Origin: CALOBA01 sp942491465
GTDB lineage: Bacteria; Pseudomonadota; Gammaproteobacteria; Chromatiales; Chromatiaceae
Reading direction: 5' to 3'
DNA: 32,135 nt
Assembly: GCA_942491465.1 (NCBI GenBank)
Contig: CALOBA010000083.1
Location: forward strand, 1 to 32,135
Both the position numbers and the translations under genes were made by a program. Position 1 is the first letter of the stretch; each line of letters opens with the position of its first letter. The notes under the pieces are model-generated. The model had not been told where the DNA came from and did no database searches. It worked only from the letters and a program-made list of their open reading frames with translations. Below are positions 16,009 through 23,636 of the stretch, piece after piece.

Positions 16009-16308
16009 ATGATCCGCATGCAGATCTCTGTGGATGAGGCCGTCTACGAACGCGCGAAGGCTGTTGCAAAGCGGCGGGGCATCTCGCTTGCCGAGCTGGT
16101 GCGACGCGGGCTTGAAGAGACGATGGCGAAAGAGCCGCAAACGCATCCTTGGATGACCTACGCGGGCGCAATCGATGGCAGTCCGCAAGACAGCGACACC
16201 GTCGATGCATCGAGCCTTGCGCTGATGAAGACCCACGACATCCGCCAGGTGTGGGCAACGGACCGTCATCTGGGCCTGGCCGGAGCCCTGGTGCTGCCGC
16301 GCGGCTAA
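16009..16308 (+). CDS. Ribbon-helix-helix antitoxin fused to a VapC-like tail
   Basis: A 99-residue protein. Residues 1-40 (MIRMQISVDEAVYERAKAVA KRRGISLAELVRRGLEE) are a ribbon-helix-helix DNA-binding domain typical of VapB-like antitoxins, followed by the antitoxin tail pattern PWMTYAGAIDGSPQDSDTVD. From about residue 67 (SSLALMKTHDIRQVWATDRHLGLAGALVLPRG), however, the sequence looks like the last ~30 residues of a PIN-domain VapC toxin, where SFALM..H.I...ATDRHF..AGF is typical. I infer that an internal deletion joined vapB in frame to the end of vapC, removing the toxin's catalytic core. The RHH part should still bind DNA. Confidence 0.7.
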   Translation: MIRMQISVDEAVYERAKAVAKRRGISLAELVRRGLEETMAKEPQTHPWMTYAGAIDGSPQDSDTVDASSLALMKTHDIRQVWATDRHLGLAGALVLPRG

Positions 16309-16311
16309 CCT

Positions 16312-16686
16312 ATGCGCATCTGCACGGTTTGCGGGCGAAGCATCACCTGGCGTCGCAAGTGGGCGCGGGACTGGGACAACATCAAATACTGCTCCAAGCG
16401 TTGCCGTAAGCGCGGCGTCAGCGAGCGCGACCGGCAGATCGAGCGGATCATCGTCGAGCTGCTGCAACAGCGCGCCGCGGGCGCCAGCATCTGCCCCAGT
16501 GAGGCGGCACGCAGACTCGCTGGCGAAGACGGCTGGCGCGCGCAGATGGAGCCCGTGCGCATGGCCGCGCGCCGCCTGCAACGGGCCGGGCGCATCGACA
16601 TCACCCAGAAGGGCCTGGCGGTGGACCCGGATACGGCCAAGGGACCGATTCGGTTGCGTCTCCGACAAGAGGGGCGGCAGGTCTAG
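16312..16686 (+). CDS. DUF2256/DUF3253 zinc-ribbon protein
   Basis: A 124-residue protein with an N-terminal DUF2256 module holding four cysteines in zinc-binding spacing (Cys4, Cys7, Cys27, Cys31; MRICTVCGR ... NIKYCSKRC) and a C-terminal DUF3253 region with a winged-helix appearance (ICPSEAARRLAGEDGWRAQMEPVRMAARRL). The two-domain form is known from cyanobacteria and proteobacteria; its role is not established. It starts three bases after the stop of the antitoxin-like gene, so the two may be co-transcribed. Confidence 0.85.
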   Translation: MRICTVCGRSITWRRKWARDWDNIKYCSKRCRKRGVSERDRQIERIIVELLQQRAAGASICPSEAARRLAGEDGWRAQMEPVRMAARRLQRAGRIDITQKGLAVDPDTAKGPIRLRLRQEGRQV

Positions 16687-16711
16687 CCGACGACGGGTGT
16701 AGGCCCAGCTT

Positions 16712-16763
16712 GATCGCAACGACGCTCCAGCGTCGTTGCGGGGTCCTGGGCGCTCCAGCGCCC
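16712..16763. repeat. Two adjacent hairpins with a CGCTCCAGCG core
   Basis: GCAACGACGCT-CC-AGCGTCGTTGC (16716-16739) is a perfect 11-bp stem, followed by GGGCGCT-CC-AGCGCCC (16748-16763), a perfect 7-bp stem. Both have the same AGC-flanked CC loop. They start 29 bp after the stop of the DUF2256 gene and could terminate transcription. The same sequence GATCGCAACGACGCTCCAGC occurs behind mutS (31328-31358). Confidence 0.7.
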
Positions 16764-16986
16764 CGTGGACGAGCCCGGCGACGGCGCTGGTCGCTCGCGG
16801 GGCCACGCGCCGCTGGAGGAGGAGATGACATCAGGTCTTGTATCTTGCGCAAACGGGGAGACTTGAATTCCGGCCGCTGTGCTGGCTAAGGCGTTCCGGT
16901 TCCGGCGGCTGTCCCGGCGCCCGCGCCTGCTGTGCTTGGGTCGCGCGGCTTAAGGGCCGGGCGTGTGCCGTTGGTAATCCGCGGAC

Positions 16987-17056
<70 letters not shown>

Positions 17057-17091
17057 ATGGGGCCGGTCCGCACGACCTAGGTGCGAGTGAC

Positions 17092-18666
17092 TCAGCCGGC
17101 CACCACCGGGAAGCTGACGGCGATGGCGGCGGCCAGGGCGATGGCGTTGGTGACGGCGGCGACCAGCGGGTGGCCGGTGGCGCGGTAGATCCAGGCGCTG
17201 AATAGGCCGTAGGCGATGAATAGGATCAGGATGGCGGGGATGATGATGACCAGAAAGAACAGCTCGTTGAGGTTGAGCGCGACGGCCAGACCCAGCGAGA
17301 CCAGGAACATCAGCTTGGTCAGCGCATAGGCGCCGGTGCGGGCCTCGGCGCCGCGCACCAGCCATTCGTCGGCGGCGAACCAGATCAGGGTGCCGACCAA
17401 CAGGGCCAGGGTCAGCCCGATGCGGTCGCCGGACGGGATGTAGCTCGCGATGAAGGTCTGGGTGGGCCAGGCGATGGCCAGGGTCTCGTAGCCGAAGACG
17501 GCGATCAGGGCGACGACGAAGGCCGGGAGGGAGAAGCGCAGGGTTGGGGGCTGGCTGTCGCGGGCGAGCAGGCGCAGGCCGAGCAGCGTCAGCAGGCCGT
17601 AGACGGCGAAGTGCAGCAAGAGATAGTCGCCGATGACGATGGACAGGAAATCGGTGGGCACCGGCGCCAGGATCAATGGCGTCAGCACCGCCGGCGCGAT
17701 GGCGATGGGCAGCAGGCGTTCCCAGCCGAGCCCGGCCCCCGCCGGCGGGGTGGCCACCCGCGGCAGCAGCCGCGACAGCGGCAGCGCGAGCAGCAGCACG
17801 CCGGCGAAGTACAACCCGAGCCAGGGGCCGCGGATGTCGAGGGTTCCACGTCCGGGCGGCCGGTCGAAGGCCTGGTTGAGCCAGTCCAGCGCGGCGCCCA
17901 GGGACTCGCCGGCGTAGAGCACGCCGATGTGCTCGACCCCGTCGGCGATCACCATGCGCCGGGCGCTGCCGTCGGCCGGGTCGCCGTAGGTCCGGTCCGC
18001 GACGATGGCGTCCGCCGGGGCGTCGGCGACTTGGGCGATGGCCTCGCGCCCTTGGATGCGGATCATCTCCGGCTCGTATTCGCCATAGACGAGCAGCAGA
18101 TTGCGCGGCTCGTCCTTGCCGAGGGGCTGGGACAGATAGGGGGAGACGGCCACCGTCGCGTCGATGACGCCCGGATTGGCCTGGATGTAGCGGGCGATGA
18201 TGTCGCCGGCCATGGAATGCCCCAGGGCGGCGAGCCGGCCGTCGCCGTCGGGCAGGTTGCGGGCGTAGTCGACCACGGCGGCCAGGGCATCGAGCAGCGA
18301 GCCGGTGCGCTCGGGCGTGCCCAGCTCGCCTTGCAGCGGGATGGGGTTGCGCCCGTGGCCGGGGAAGTCGAAGCTGACGGCGATGTAGCCGTTGCGCGCG
18401 AGCGTGACCGCGAACGCCTGCATCATCTGCCGCGAGCCGGCGAAGCCGTGGGCGATGATCACCACCGGCAGTTTCACATCCACCGCCGGACGATGCACCG
18501 TCACCGGGATGCCGTCGACATCGACGTGGCTGATCTCCAGGCCACGCTGGGGGGCGAGCAGATAGGACAGGCCGATGAGGATCAGGGACAGGGCCACGCC
18601 CACCTGTAGGGCCGCGATCCGCAGCCGTTTCTTGGCGTTGGCGATATCTGCTTGCGGGTCGGTCAT
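17092..18666 (-). CDS. Membrane-anchored alpha/beta hydrolase
   Basis: A 524-residue protein combining an alpha/beta hydrolase with a membrane domain. Helix 1 (about 17-37, IAALQVGVALSLILIGLSYLL) anchors the N-terminus. The hydrolase follows: oxyanion motif HGF at 73-75, FDFPGHG, nucleophile elbow GHSMAG (Ser151) and a candidate catalytic His near 245 (DGVEHIGVLY). From about 285 to the end there are roughly seven hydrophobic helices. The substrate is unknown; esterase or lipase-like activity at the membrane is the reasonable inference. The gene is flanked on both sides by hexamer arrays (16987-17055, 18803-18882) and lies downstream of fabA on the same strand. Confidence 0.85.
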   Translation of the reverse strand: MTDPQADIANAKKRLRIAALQVGVALSLILIGLSYLLAPQRGLEISHVDVDGIPVTVHRPAVDVKLPVVIIAHGFAGSRQMMQAFAVTLARNGYIAVSFDFPGHGRNPIPLQGELGTPERTGSLLDALAAVVDYARNLPDGDGRLAALGHSMAGDIIARYIQANPGVIDATVAVSPYLSQPLGKDEPRNLLLVYGEYEPEMIRIQGREAIAQVADAPADAIVADRTYGDPADGSARRMVIADGVEHIGVLYAGESLGAALDWLNQAFDRPPGRGTLDIRGPWLGLYFAGVLLLALPLSRLLPRVATPPAGAGLGWERLLPIAIAPAVLTPLILAPVPTDFLSIVIGDYLLLHFAVYGLLTLLGLRLLARDSQPPTLRFSLPAFVVALIAVFGYETLAIAWPTQTFIASYIPSGDRIGLTLALLVGTLIWFAADEWLVRGAEARTGAYALTKLMFLVSLGLAVALNLNELFFLVIIIPAILILFIAYGLFSAWIYRATGHPLVAAVTNAIALAAAIAVSFPVVAG

Positions 18667-18802
18667 GCGCTTGCTCGGGTTTGGGGCCGGTCGGGAGGGG
18701 GTTGGGCGGGAGATGGGGTTGGCGATGGCGTAACCCGACCCTCGGCGGCTTTCGAGTTCGCGGCGCGGCGCCCAAGTATCGCGGACGGGCTCCGGTGGTG
18801 GT

Positions 18803-18889
<87 letters not shown>

Positions 18890-18941
18890 AGGGGGACTAC
18901 GGTTTTGAACGCTTGGTTCGTCCCGCTTGGGCGCCGCGTTG

Positions 18942-19457
18942 CTAGAAGCCCTCGGTAGACTTAAACAGTCCCACCCGCAGGTCCTTGGCGGTGTAGATCT
19001 CGCGCCCGTCCACATCCATGACCCCGTCGCCGATGCCGAGCACCAGCTTGCGGCTGATGACGCGCTTCATGTTGATGCGGTAGGTGACCTTGGACGCGCT
19101 GGGCAGGACCTGGCCGGTGAATTTGACCTCGCCGACGCCGAGCGCGCGGCCGTGGCCGGGGTTGCCGATCCAGGCGAGAAAGAAGCCGACGATCTGCCAC
19201 ATGGCATCGAGCCCCAGGCAGCCGGGCATGACCGGGTCGCCGGGGAAGTGGCAGCCGAAGAACCAGAGCTCGGGATTGACGTCGAGCTCGGCGATGATCT
19301 CGCCCTTGCCGTGGTTGCCGCCGCTGTCGCTGATGTGGACGATGCGATCCATCATCAGCATGTTGGGGACGGGTAGTTGGGCATTGCCCGGACCGAACAT
19401 CTCGCCGTTGCCGCAGGCGATCAGCTGATCGCGGTCGAAGGACTCGATTCTACTCAT
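18942..19457 (-). CDS. fabA: 3-hydroxydecanoyl-ACP dehydratase/isomerase FabA
   Basis: A 171-residue enzyme of unsaturated fatty acid synthesis, the usual length for FabA. It dehydrates 3-hydroxydecanoyl-ACP and isomerises trans-2- to cis-3-decenoyl-ACP in the cytoplasm. The catalytic pair is intact at the same numbers as in E. coli: His70 in WFFGCHFPGDPVMPG and Asp84 in CLGLDAMWQ. The N-terminal LPVPNMLMMDRIVHI and the C-terminal DGREIYTAKDLRVGLF are also family hallmarks. It follows proS by 72 bp on the same strand and may be co-transcribed with it. The partner fabB is not in the window. Confidence 0.96.
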   Translation of the reverse strand: MSRIESFDRDQLIACGNGEMFGPGNAQLPVPNMLMMDRIVHISDSGGNHGKGEIIAELDVNPELWFFGCHFPGDPVMPGCLGLDAMWQIVGFFLAWIGNPGHGRALGVGEVKFTGQVLPSASKVTYRINMKRVISRKLVLGIGDGVMDVDGREIYTAKDLRVGLFKSTEGF

Positions 19458-19529
19458 GGGGTCTAATTCCCTTGGGCGCGTGGACGCGCCCCGGTGGTTG
19501 ATGGGGAGAGGGGAGCGGCGGGCGGCGGA

Positions 19530-21260
19530 TCAGCCGGCCAGCTTGCGCTCGAGGAAGGGGACGATCTCGTCGATGGCGATGAGCTGCATCTCGGCGTCGC
19601 GGCGGCCCTTGTACTCGACCCGGGCGTTGTCCAGGTGCTTGTCGCCGACGACGACCCGATGCGGGATGCCGATCAGCTCCATGTCGGCGAACATGACCCC
19701 GGGGCGGGCGTCGCGGTCGTCGAGCAGGACCTCGATGCCCACGGCGCGCAGCCGCTCATAGAGGTCTTCAACCGCCTCGCGCACGCGGTAGGACTTGTCG
19801 AGCTTCATGGGCAGCAGCGCCACCTCGAACGGGGCGATGGCCGCCGGCCAACAGATGCCGCGATCATCGTGGTGCTGCTCGATGGCGGCGGCCACCACAC
19901 GCGACACGCCGATGCCGTAGCAGCCCATGGTCATGGTCACGGCCCGGCCGCCCTCGTCGAGCACGACGGCCTTCATGGCCTCGCTGTACTTGCGTCCGAG
20001 CTGGAAGATATGGCCCACCTCGATGCCGCGGGCGATGGTGAGCCGGCCCTGGCCGTCGGGGCTCGGGTCACCCTCGACGACGCTGCGCAGGTCCGCCACC
20101 GCCGGCAGCGGCAGGTCGCGGCCCCAGTTCAGGCCGAACCAGTGCTTGCCGTCCTGGTTGGCGCCGGCGCTGAAGTCGCTGGTGACGGCGACGGTGCGAT
20201 CCACAATGCAGGGGATCGGCAGCCCCTTGGGCCCGAGGGAGCCGGGGCCGGCGCCGATGGCGGCGCGGATCTCGGCCTCTTCGGCCATCCGCAGCGGGGC
20301 TGCAACCCGGGGGAGCTTCTCGGCCTTGACCGGGTTCAGCTCGTGGTCGCCGCGCACCAACAGCGCAATCAGGCCGGAGGCCGGGGCATCGTCGGCCGCC
20401 GGGTCCGCGGCCACCACCAGCGTCTTGACGGTATGCGCGATGGGCTGGTCGAACTGCTCCACCAGATCGGCGATGGTCTTGGCGTTCGGCGTGTCCACCA
20501 GTTGCGCCTCGGCCGCGGGCGCCGGCGCCTGCTCGGCCGGGGCCAGGGCCTCGGCCAACTCGACGTTGGCGGCGTAGTCGCCGCCGTCGGAGAAGGCGAT
20601 GGCGTCCTCACCGGAGCTGGCCAGGACGTGGAATTCATGGGACATGTTGCCGCCGATGCTGCCGGTATCGGCCTGCACCGGGCGGAAGTCGAGCCCGCAG
20701 CGGCGGAAGATGCGGCTGTAGGTCTCGTACATCAGGTCGTAGGTCTCGCCGAGGGATGCCTGGTCGACATGGAACGAGTAGGCGTCCTTCATCAGGAACT
20801 CCCGCGCGCGCATGACGCCGAAGCGCGGGCGGACCTCGTCGCGGAACTTGGTCTGGATCTGATAGAAGTTCACCGGCAGCTGCTTGTAGCTGCGCAGCTC
20901 CCCGCGGGCCAGGTCGGTGATGATCTCCTCATGGGTCGGGCCGAAGCAGAACTCGCGCTGATGGCGGTCCTTGAGGCGCAACAGCTCGGGACCGTACTGG
21001 TCCCAGCGCCCGGACTCCTGCCACAGCTCCGCCGGCTGCACCGCCGGCATCGACACCTCCAAGGCGCCGGCGCGGTCCATCTCCTCGCGGACGATGCGCT
21101 CGACCTTGCGCAGCACCCGCAGCCCCAGCGGCAGCCAGGTGTAGAGCCCGGCGGCAAGCTTGCGGATCATCCCGGCGCGCAACATCAGCCGATGGCTGGC
21201 GATTTCGGCGTCGGCCGGGGTCTCTTTGACGGTCTGCAGGGGGAAGCGAGAGGTACGCAT
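19530..21260 (-). CDS. proS: Prolyl-tRNA synthetase (bacterial type with editing insert)
   Basis: A 576-residue class II aminoacyl-tRNA synthetase charging tRNA-Pro. I start it at ATG 21258-21260 (MRTSRFPLQTVKETPADAE), the family's usual N-terminus; the frame stays open 38 codons further without support. Near residue 107 it has GPTHEEIITDLARGELRSYK, then FRDEVRPRFGVMRAREFLMK (motif 2). An INS editing domain, which clears mischarged alanine, covers about 225-390. Motif 3 (GCYGIGVSRVVAAAIEQHHD) is near 446. The C-terminal anticodon-binding domain completes it. It is divergent from kaiC, with about 200 bp between the starts. Confidence 0.96.
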   Translation of the reverse strand: MRTSRFPLQTVKETPADAEIASHRLMLRAGMIRKLAAGLYTWLPLGLRVLRKVERIVREEMDRAGALEVSMPAVQPAELWQESGRWDQYGPELLRLKDRHQREFCFGPTHEEIITDLARGELRSYKQLPVNFYQIQTKFRDEVRPRFGVMRAREFLMKDAYSFHVDQASLGETYDLMYETYSRIFRRCGLDFRPVQADTGSIGGNMSHEFHVLASSGEDAIAFSDGGDYAANVELAEALAPAEQAPAPAAEAQLVDTPNAKTIADLVEQFDQPIAHTVKTLVVAADPAADDAPASGLIALLVRGDHELNPVKAEKLPRVAAPLRMAEEAEIRAAIGAGPGSLGPKGLPIPCIVDRTVAVTSDFSAGANQDGKHWFGLNWGRDLPLPAVADLRSVVEGDPSPDGQGRLTIARGIEVGHIFQLGRKYSEAMKAVVLDEGGRAVTMTMGCYGIGVSRVVAAAIEQHHDDRGICWPAAIAPFEVALLPMKLDKSYRVREAVEDLYERLRAVGIEVLLDDRDARPGVMFADMELIGIPHRVVVGDKHLDNARVEYKGRRDAEMQLIAIDEIVPFLERKLAG

Positions 21261-21458
21261 GGGATGGCGAGCGGCAAAAAGCCGCCAAGTGTAGCGGTCG
21301 CGGCACCTCACAACAAGGAGAGATGCCTGAGGTAACATAAGCAGTGGCCGAAGGCCGACACCACCCCAGGGCAAGTGCGGAGCCGCGCGATTTCGTTTGC
21401 GATTGCAGCGCGCTGGACTCTCACCGACCGCCAGCCAGTCTATAGCCGAGAACCAAAC

Positions 21459-23225
21459 TTGGACGCATCACCCCAACAGCTCGCGAAGGCGCCAACCGGT
21501 ATCCCCGGTCTGGACGAGATCACCGACGGCGGCCTGCCGGCGGGTCGGCCGACCCTGGTCTGCGGCGATGCCGGCTGCGGCAAGACCCTGCTGGGCATGG
21601 AGTTCCTGGTGCGCGGCGCGACCCAGTTCGGCGAGCCCGGCGTATTCCTCGCCTTCGAGGAGACCGCCGAGGAACTGACGCAGAACGTCGCCTCCCTGGG
21701 GTTCGACCTGGCGGCACTGGTGGAGCGCAAGCAGCTGGCGCTGGATTATGTCCACATCGATCCCGCCGAGATCGAGGAGGCCGGCGACTTCGATCTGCAG
21801 GGGCTGTTCATTCGCCTCGGTTATGCCATCGACGCCATCGGCGCCAAGCGGGTGGTGCTCGATACCATCGAGACCCTGTTTGCCGGCCTGCCCAATCCGC
21901 TGATCCTGCGCGCGGAATTGCGGCGGCTGTTTCGTTGGCTGAAGGACAAGGGCGTGACGGCCATCATCACCGGCGAGCGCGGCGACGGTCTGCTGACGCG
22001 CCAAGGGCTGGAGGAGTACGTCTCCGACTGCGTCATCGTCCTCGATCATCGGGCGCACGATCTGATCTCGACCCGGCGCCTGCGCGTGCTCAAGTACCGC
22101 GGCTCGACCCACGGCACCAATGAGTACCCGTTCCTGATCGATGCCGAGGGGATCTCGGTGCTGCCGGTCACCTCCCTGGGCCTGGATCATGTGGCGTCCA
22201 ACGAGCGGGTCTCCAGCGGCGTGCCCCGACTGGACGCGATGCTCGACGGAGCCGGCTTCTACCGGGGCAGCAGTGTGCTTGTGTCCGGCACCGCGGGTAC
22301 CGGCAAGTCCAGTCTTGCGGCGCATTTCGCCGCCGCCACCTGCACGCGGGGCGAGCGCACGCTGTATTTTTCCTTCGAGGAGTCCCCGAGCCAGATCCAG
22401 CGCAATCAACGTTCCATCGGCCTGGATCTGTCGCAGTGGGTGGAGCAGGGATTGCTGCAGTTCCATTCGACGCGACCGACCTTTACCGGGCTGGAGATGC
22501 ATTTAGCCAGCATGCACCGGGCGATCGAGCGCTTTCGACCGCGGAGCGTGATCCTCGATCCGTTGAACAGCTTTGTCAGCATGGGCAACGAGCACGAGGT
22601 GAAGTCGATGCTGATGCGGCTGATCGATTTTCTGAAGCTACAGCAAATCACCGGCCTCTTTAGCAGTCTCACCGCCGGCGGTGGCGCCCTCGACCACACC
22701 GACACCGCCATCTCCTCGCTGATCGACACCTGGCTGATGTTGATGGCCGTCGATGCCGGCGGCGAGCGCAATCGCTCCCTGAGCATCCTGAAGTCCCGCG
22801 GTATGGATCATTCCAACCAGACCCGAGAGTTCCTGATCACCGGGCAGGGCATCGAACTCCTCGACGTCTACTCGGGTGCGGACGGCGTCCTGACCGGATC
22901 GGCTCGGCTGGCACAAGAGGCGGTCGCGCGCGCGTCCGCCCTTGAGCGGCGCCAGGAAGTCGAGCGCAAGCAACGGGAGCTGGAGCGCAAGCGCGTGATC
23001 TTGGAGGCGCAGATCGCCGCCCTGCGACAAGAGTTCGAGGCGGGGGAGGCAGAGACCCTGGCCCTGATCGAGCGCGAACGATTGCGGGAGGCGCAGTTGG
23101 CGCGGGAGCGCGTCGATATGGCGTGGAACCGCCGGGGCGATGCCGCCGTCGACCCCGGCGTCGGTCCTAACGGCGACCCCGATATCGATCCCGATCCCAA
23201 CCTCCGCCCCGGAGTACCGCAATGA
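21459..23225 (+). CDS. kaiC: KaiC-family double RecA ATPase
   Basis: A 588-residue KaiC homologue from a TTG start (MDASPQQLAKAPTGIPGLDE), chosen because family members begin at this point; a GTG at 21375 would add 28 atypical residues. Domain CI has Walker A GDAGCGKT (36-43) and the catalytic glutamates in FEETAEE (67-68). Domain CII has Walker A GTAGTGKS (277-284) and FEES. At the site of the cyanobacterial phosphorylation pair Ser431-Thr432 it has Ser419-Ser420 (HTDTAISSLIDTW), so autophosphorylation is possible. After about residue 505 comes a charged coiled coil (RRQEVERKQRELERKRVILE) and a Pro/Asp tail (NGDPDIDPDPNLRPGVPQ), absent from the clock protein of cyanobacteria. It overlaps kaiB by four bases; no kaiA is present. 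Confidence 0.93.
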   Translation: MDASPQQLAKAPTGIPGLDEITDGGLPAGRPTLVCGDAGCGKTLLGMEFLVRGATQFGEPGVFLAFEETAEELTQNVASLGFDLAALVERKQLALDYVHIDPAEIEEAGDFDLQGLFIRLGYAIDAIGAKRVVLDTIETLFAGLPNPLILRAELRRLFRWLKDKGVTAIITGERGDGLLTRQGLEEYVSDCVIVLDHRAHDLISTRRLRVLKYRGSTHGTNEYPFLIDAEGISVLPVTSLGLDHVASNERVSSGVPRLDAMLDGAGFYRGSSVLVSGTAGTGKSSLAAHFAAATCTRGERTLYFSFEESPSQIQRNQRSIGLDLSQWVEQGLLQFHSTRPTFTGLEMHLASMHRAIERFRPRSVILDPLNSFVSMGNEHEVKSMLMRLIDFLKLQQITGLFSSLTAGGGALDHTDTAISSLIDTWLMLMAVDAGGERNRSLSILKSRGMDHSNQTREFLITGQGIELLDVYSGADGVLTGSARLAQEAVARASALERRQEVERKQRELERKRVILEAQIAALRQEFEAGEAETLALIERERLREAQLARERVDMAWNRRGDAAVDPGVGPNGDPDIDPDPNLRPGVPQ

Positions 23226-23557
23226 CCGCGCCGTCCGATCCAGCCGGCAACGCGTCGCCGGAGCCGAGCGAGCCCGATGTCTGGACCCTGCGCCTGTATG
23301 TCGCCGGGCAGACCGCGAAGTCCATGACCGCCTTCGCCAACCTGCAGAAGATCTGCAAAGAGCATCTGGCCGGGCGTTATCGCATCGAGGTGATCGACCT
23401 GTTGGAACAGCCGCAGTTGGCTCAGGGGGACCAGATCCTGGCGATCCCGACCCTGGTCCGTCGGCTGCCCGCGCCCATGCGCAAGGTCATCGGCGACCTG
23501 TCGAATACGGAACGGGTCTTGATCGGCCTGGACCTGCTGCGTCGTGACACGCCGTGA
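23222..23557 (+). CDS. kaiB: KaiB-family protein
   Basis: A 111-residue KaiB homologue. After an N-terminal extension of about 21 Pro/Ser-rich residues comes the KaiB domain: WTLRLYVAGQTAKSMTAFANL, then RYRIEVIDLLEQPQLAQGDQ, ILAIPTLVRRLPAPMRKVIG and DLSNTERVLIGLDL, which follow the thioredoxin-like KaiB pattern including the A-x-P-T-L-V-R loop. In cyanobacteria KaiB switches fold and binds the CI ring of KaiC. The ATG overlaps the kaiC stop (ATGA), indicating translational coupling. The next gene may start inside its end. Confidence 0.95.
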   Translation: MTAPSDPAGNASPEPSEPDVWTLRLYVAGQTAKSMTAFANLQKICKEHLAGRYRIEVIDLLEQPQLAQGDQILAIPTLVRRLPAPMRKVIGDLSNTERVLIGLDLLRRDTP

Positions 23558-23636
23558 ACGCTTCGGTGTCCGACGTGCAGCGGGGGCCCACCCCGGATCG
23601 AGCCATCGATCGGGTCGAGACCGCCGTGAGCGCACC

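Noticed and set aside
21260..21458. Specific promoters or a clock-type operator between proS and kaiC
   Set aside because: I see no convincing -35/-10 pair or palindrome in this divergent region, so none is annotated.
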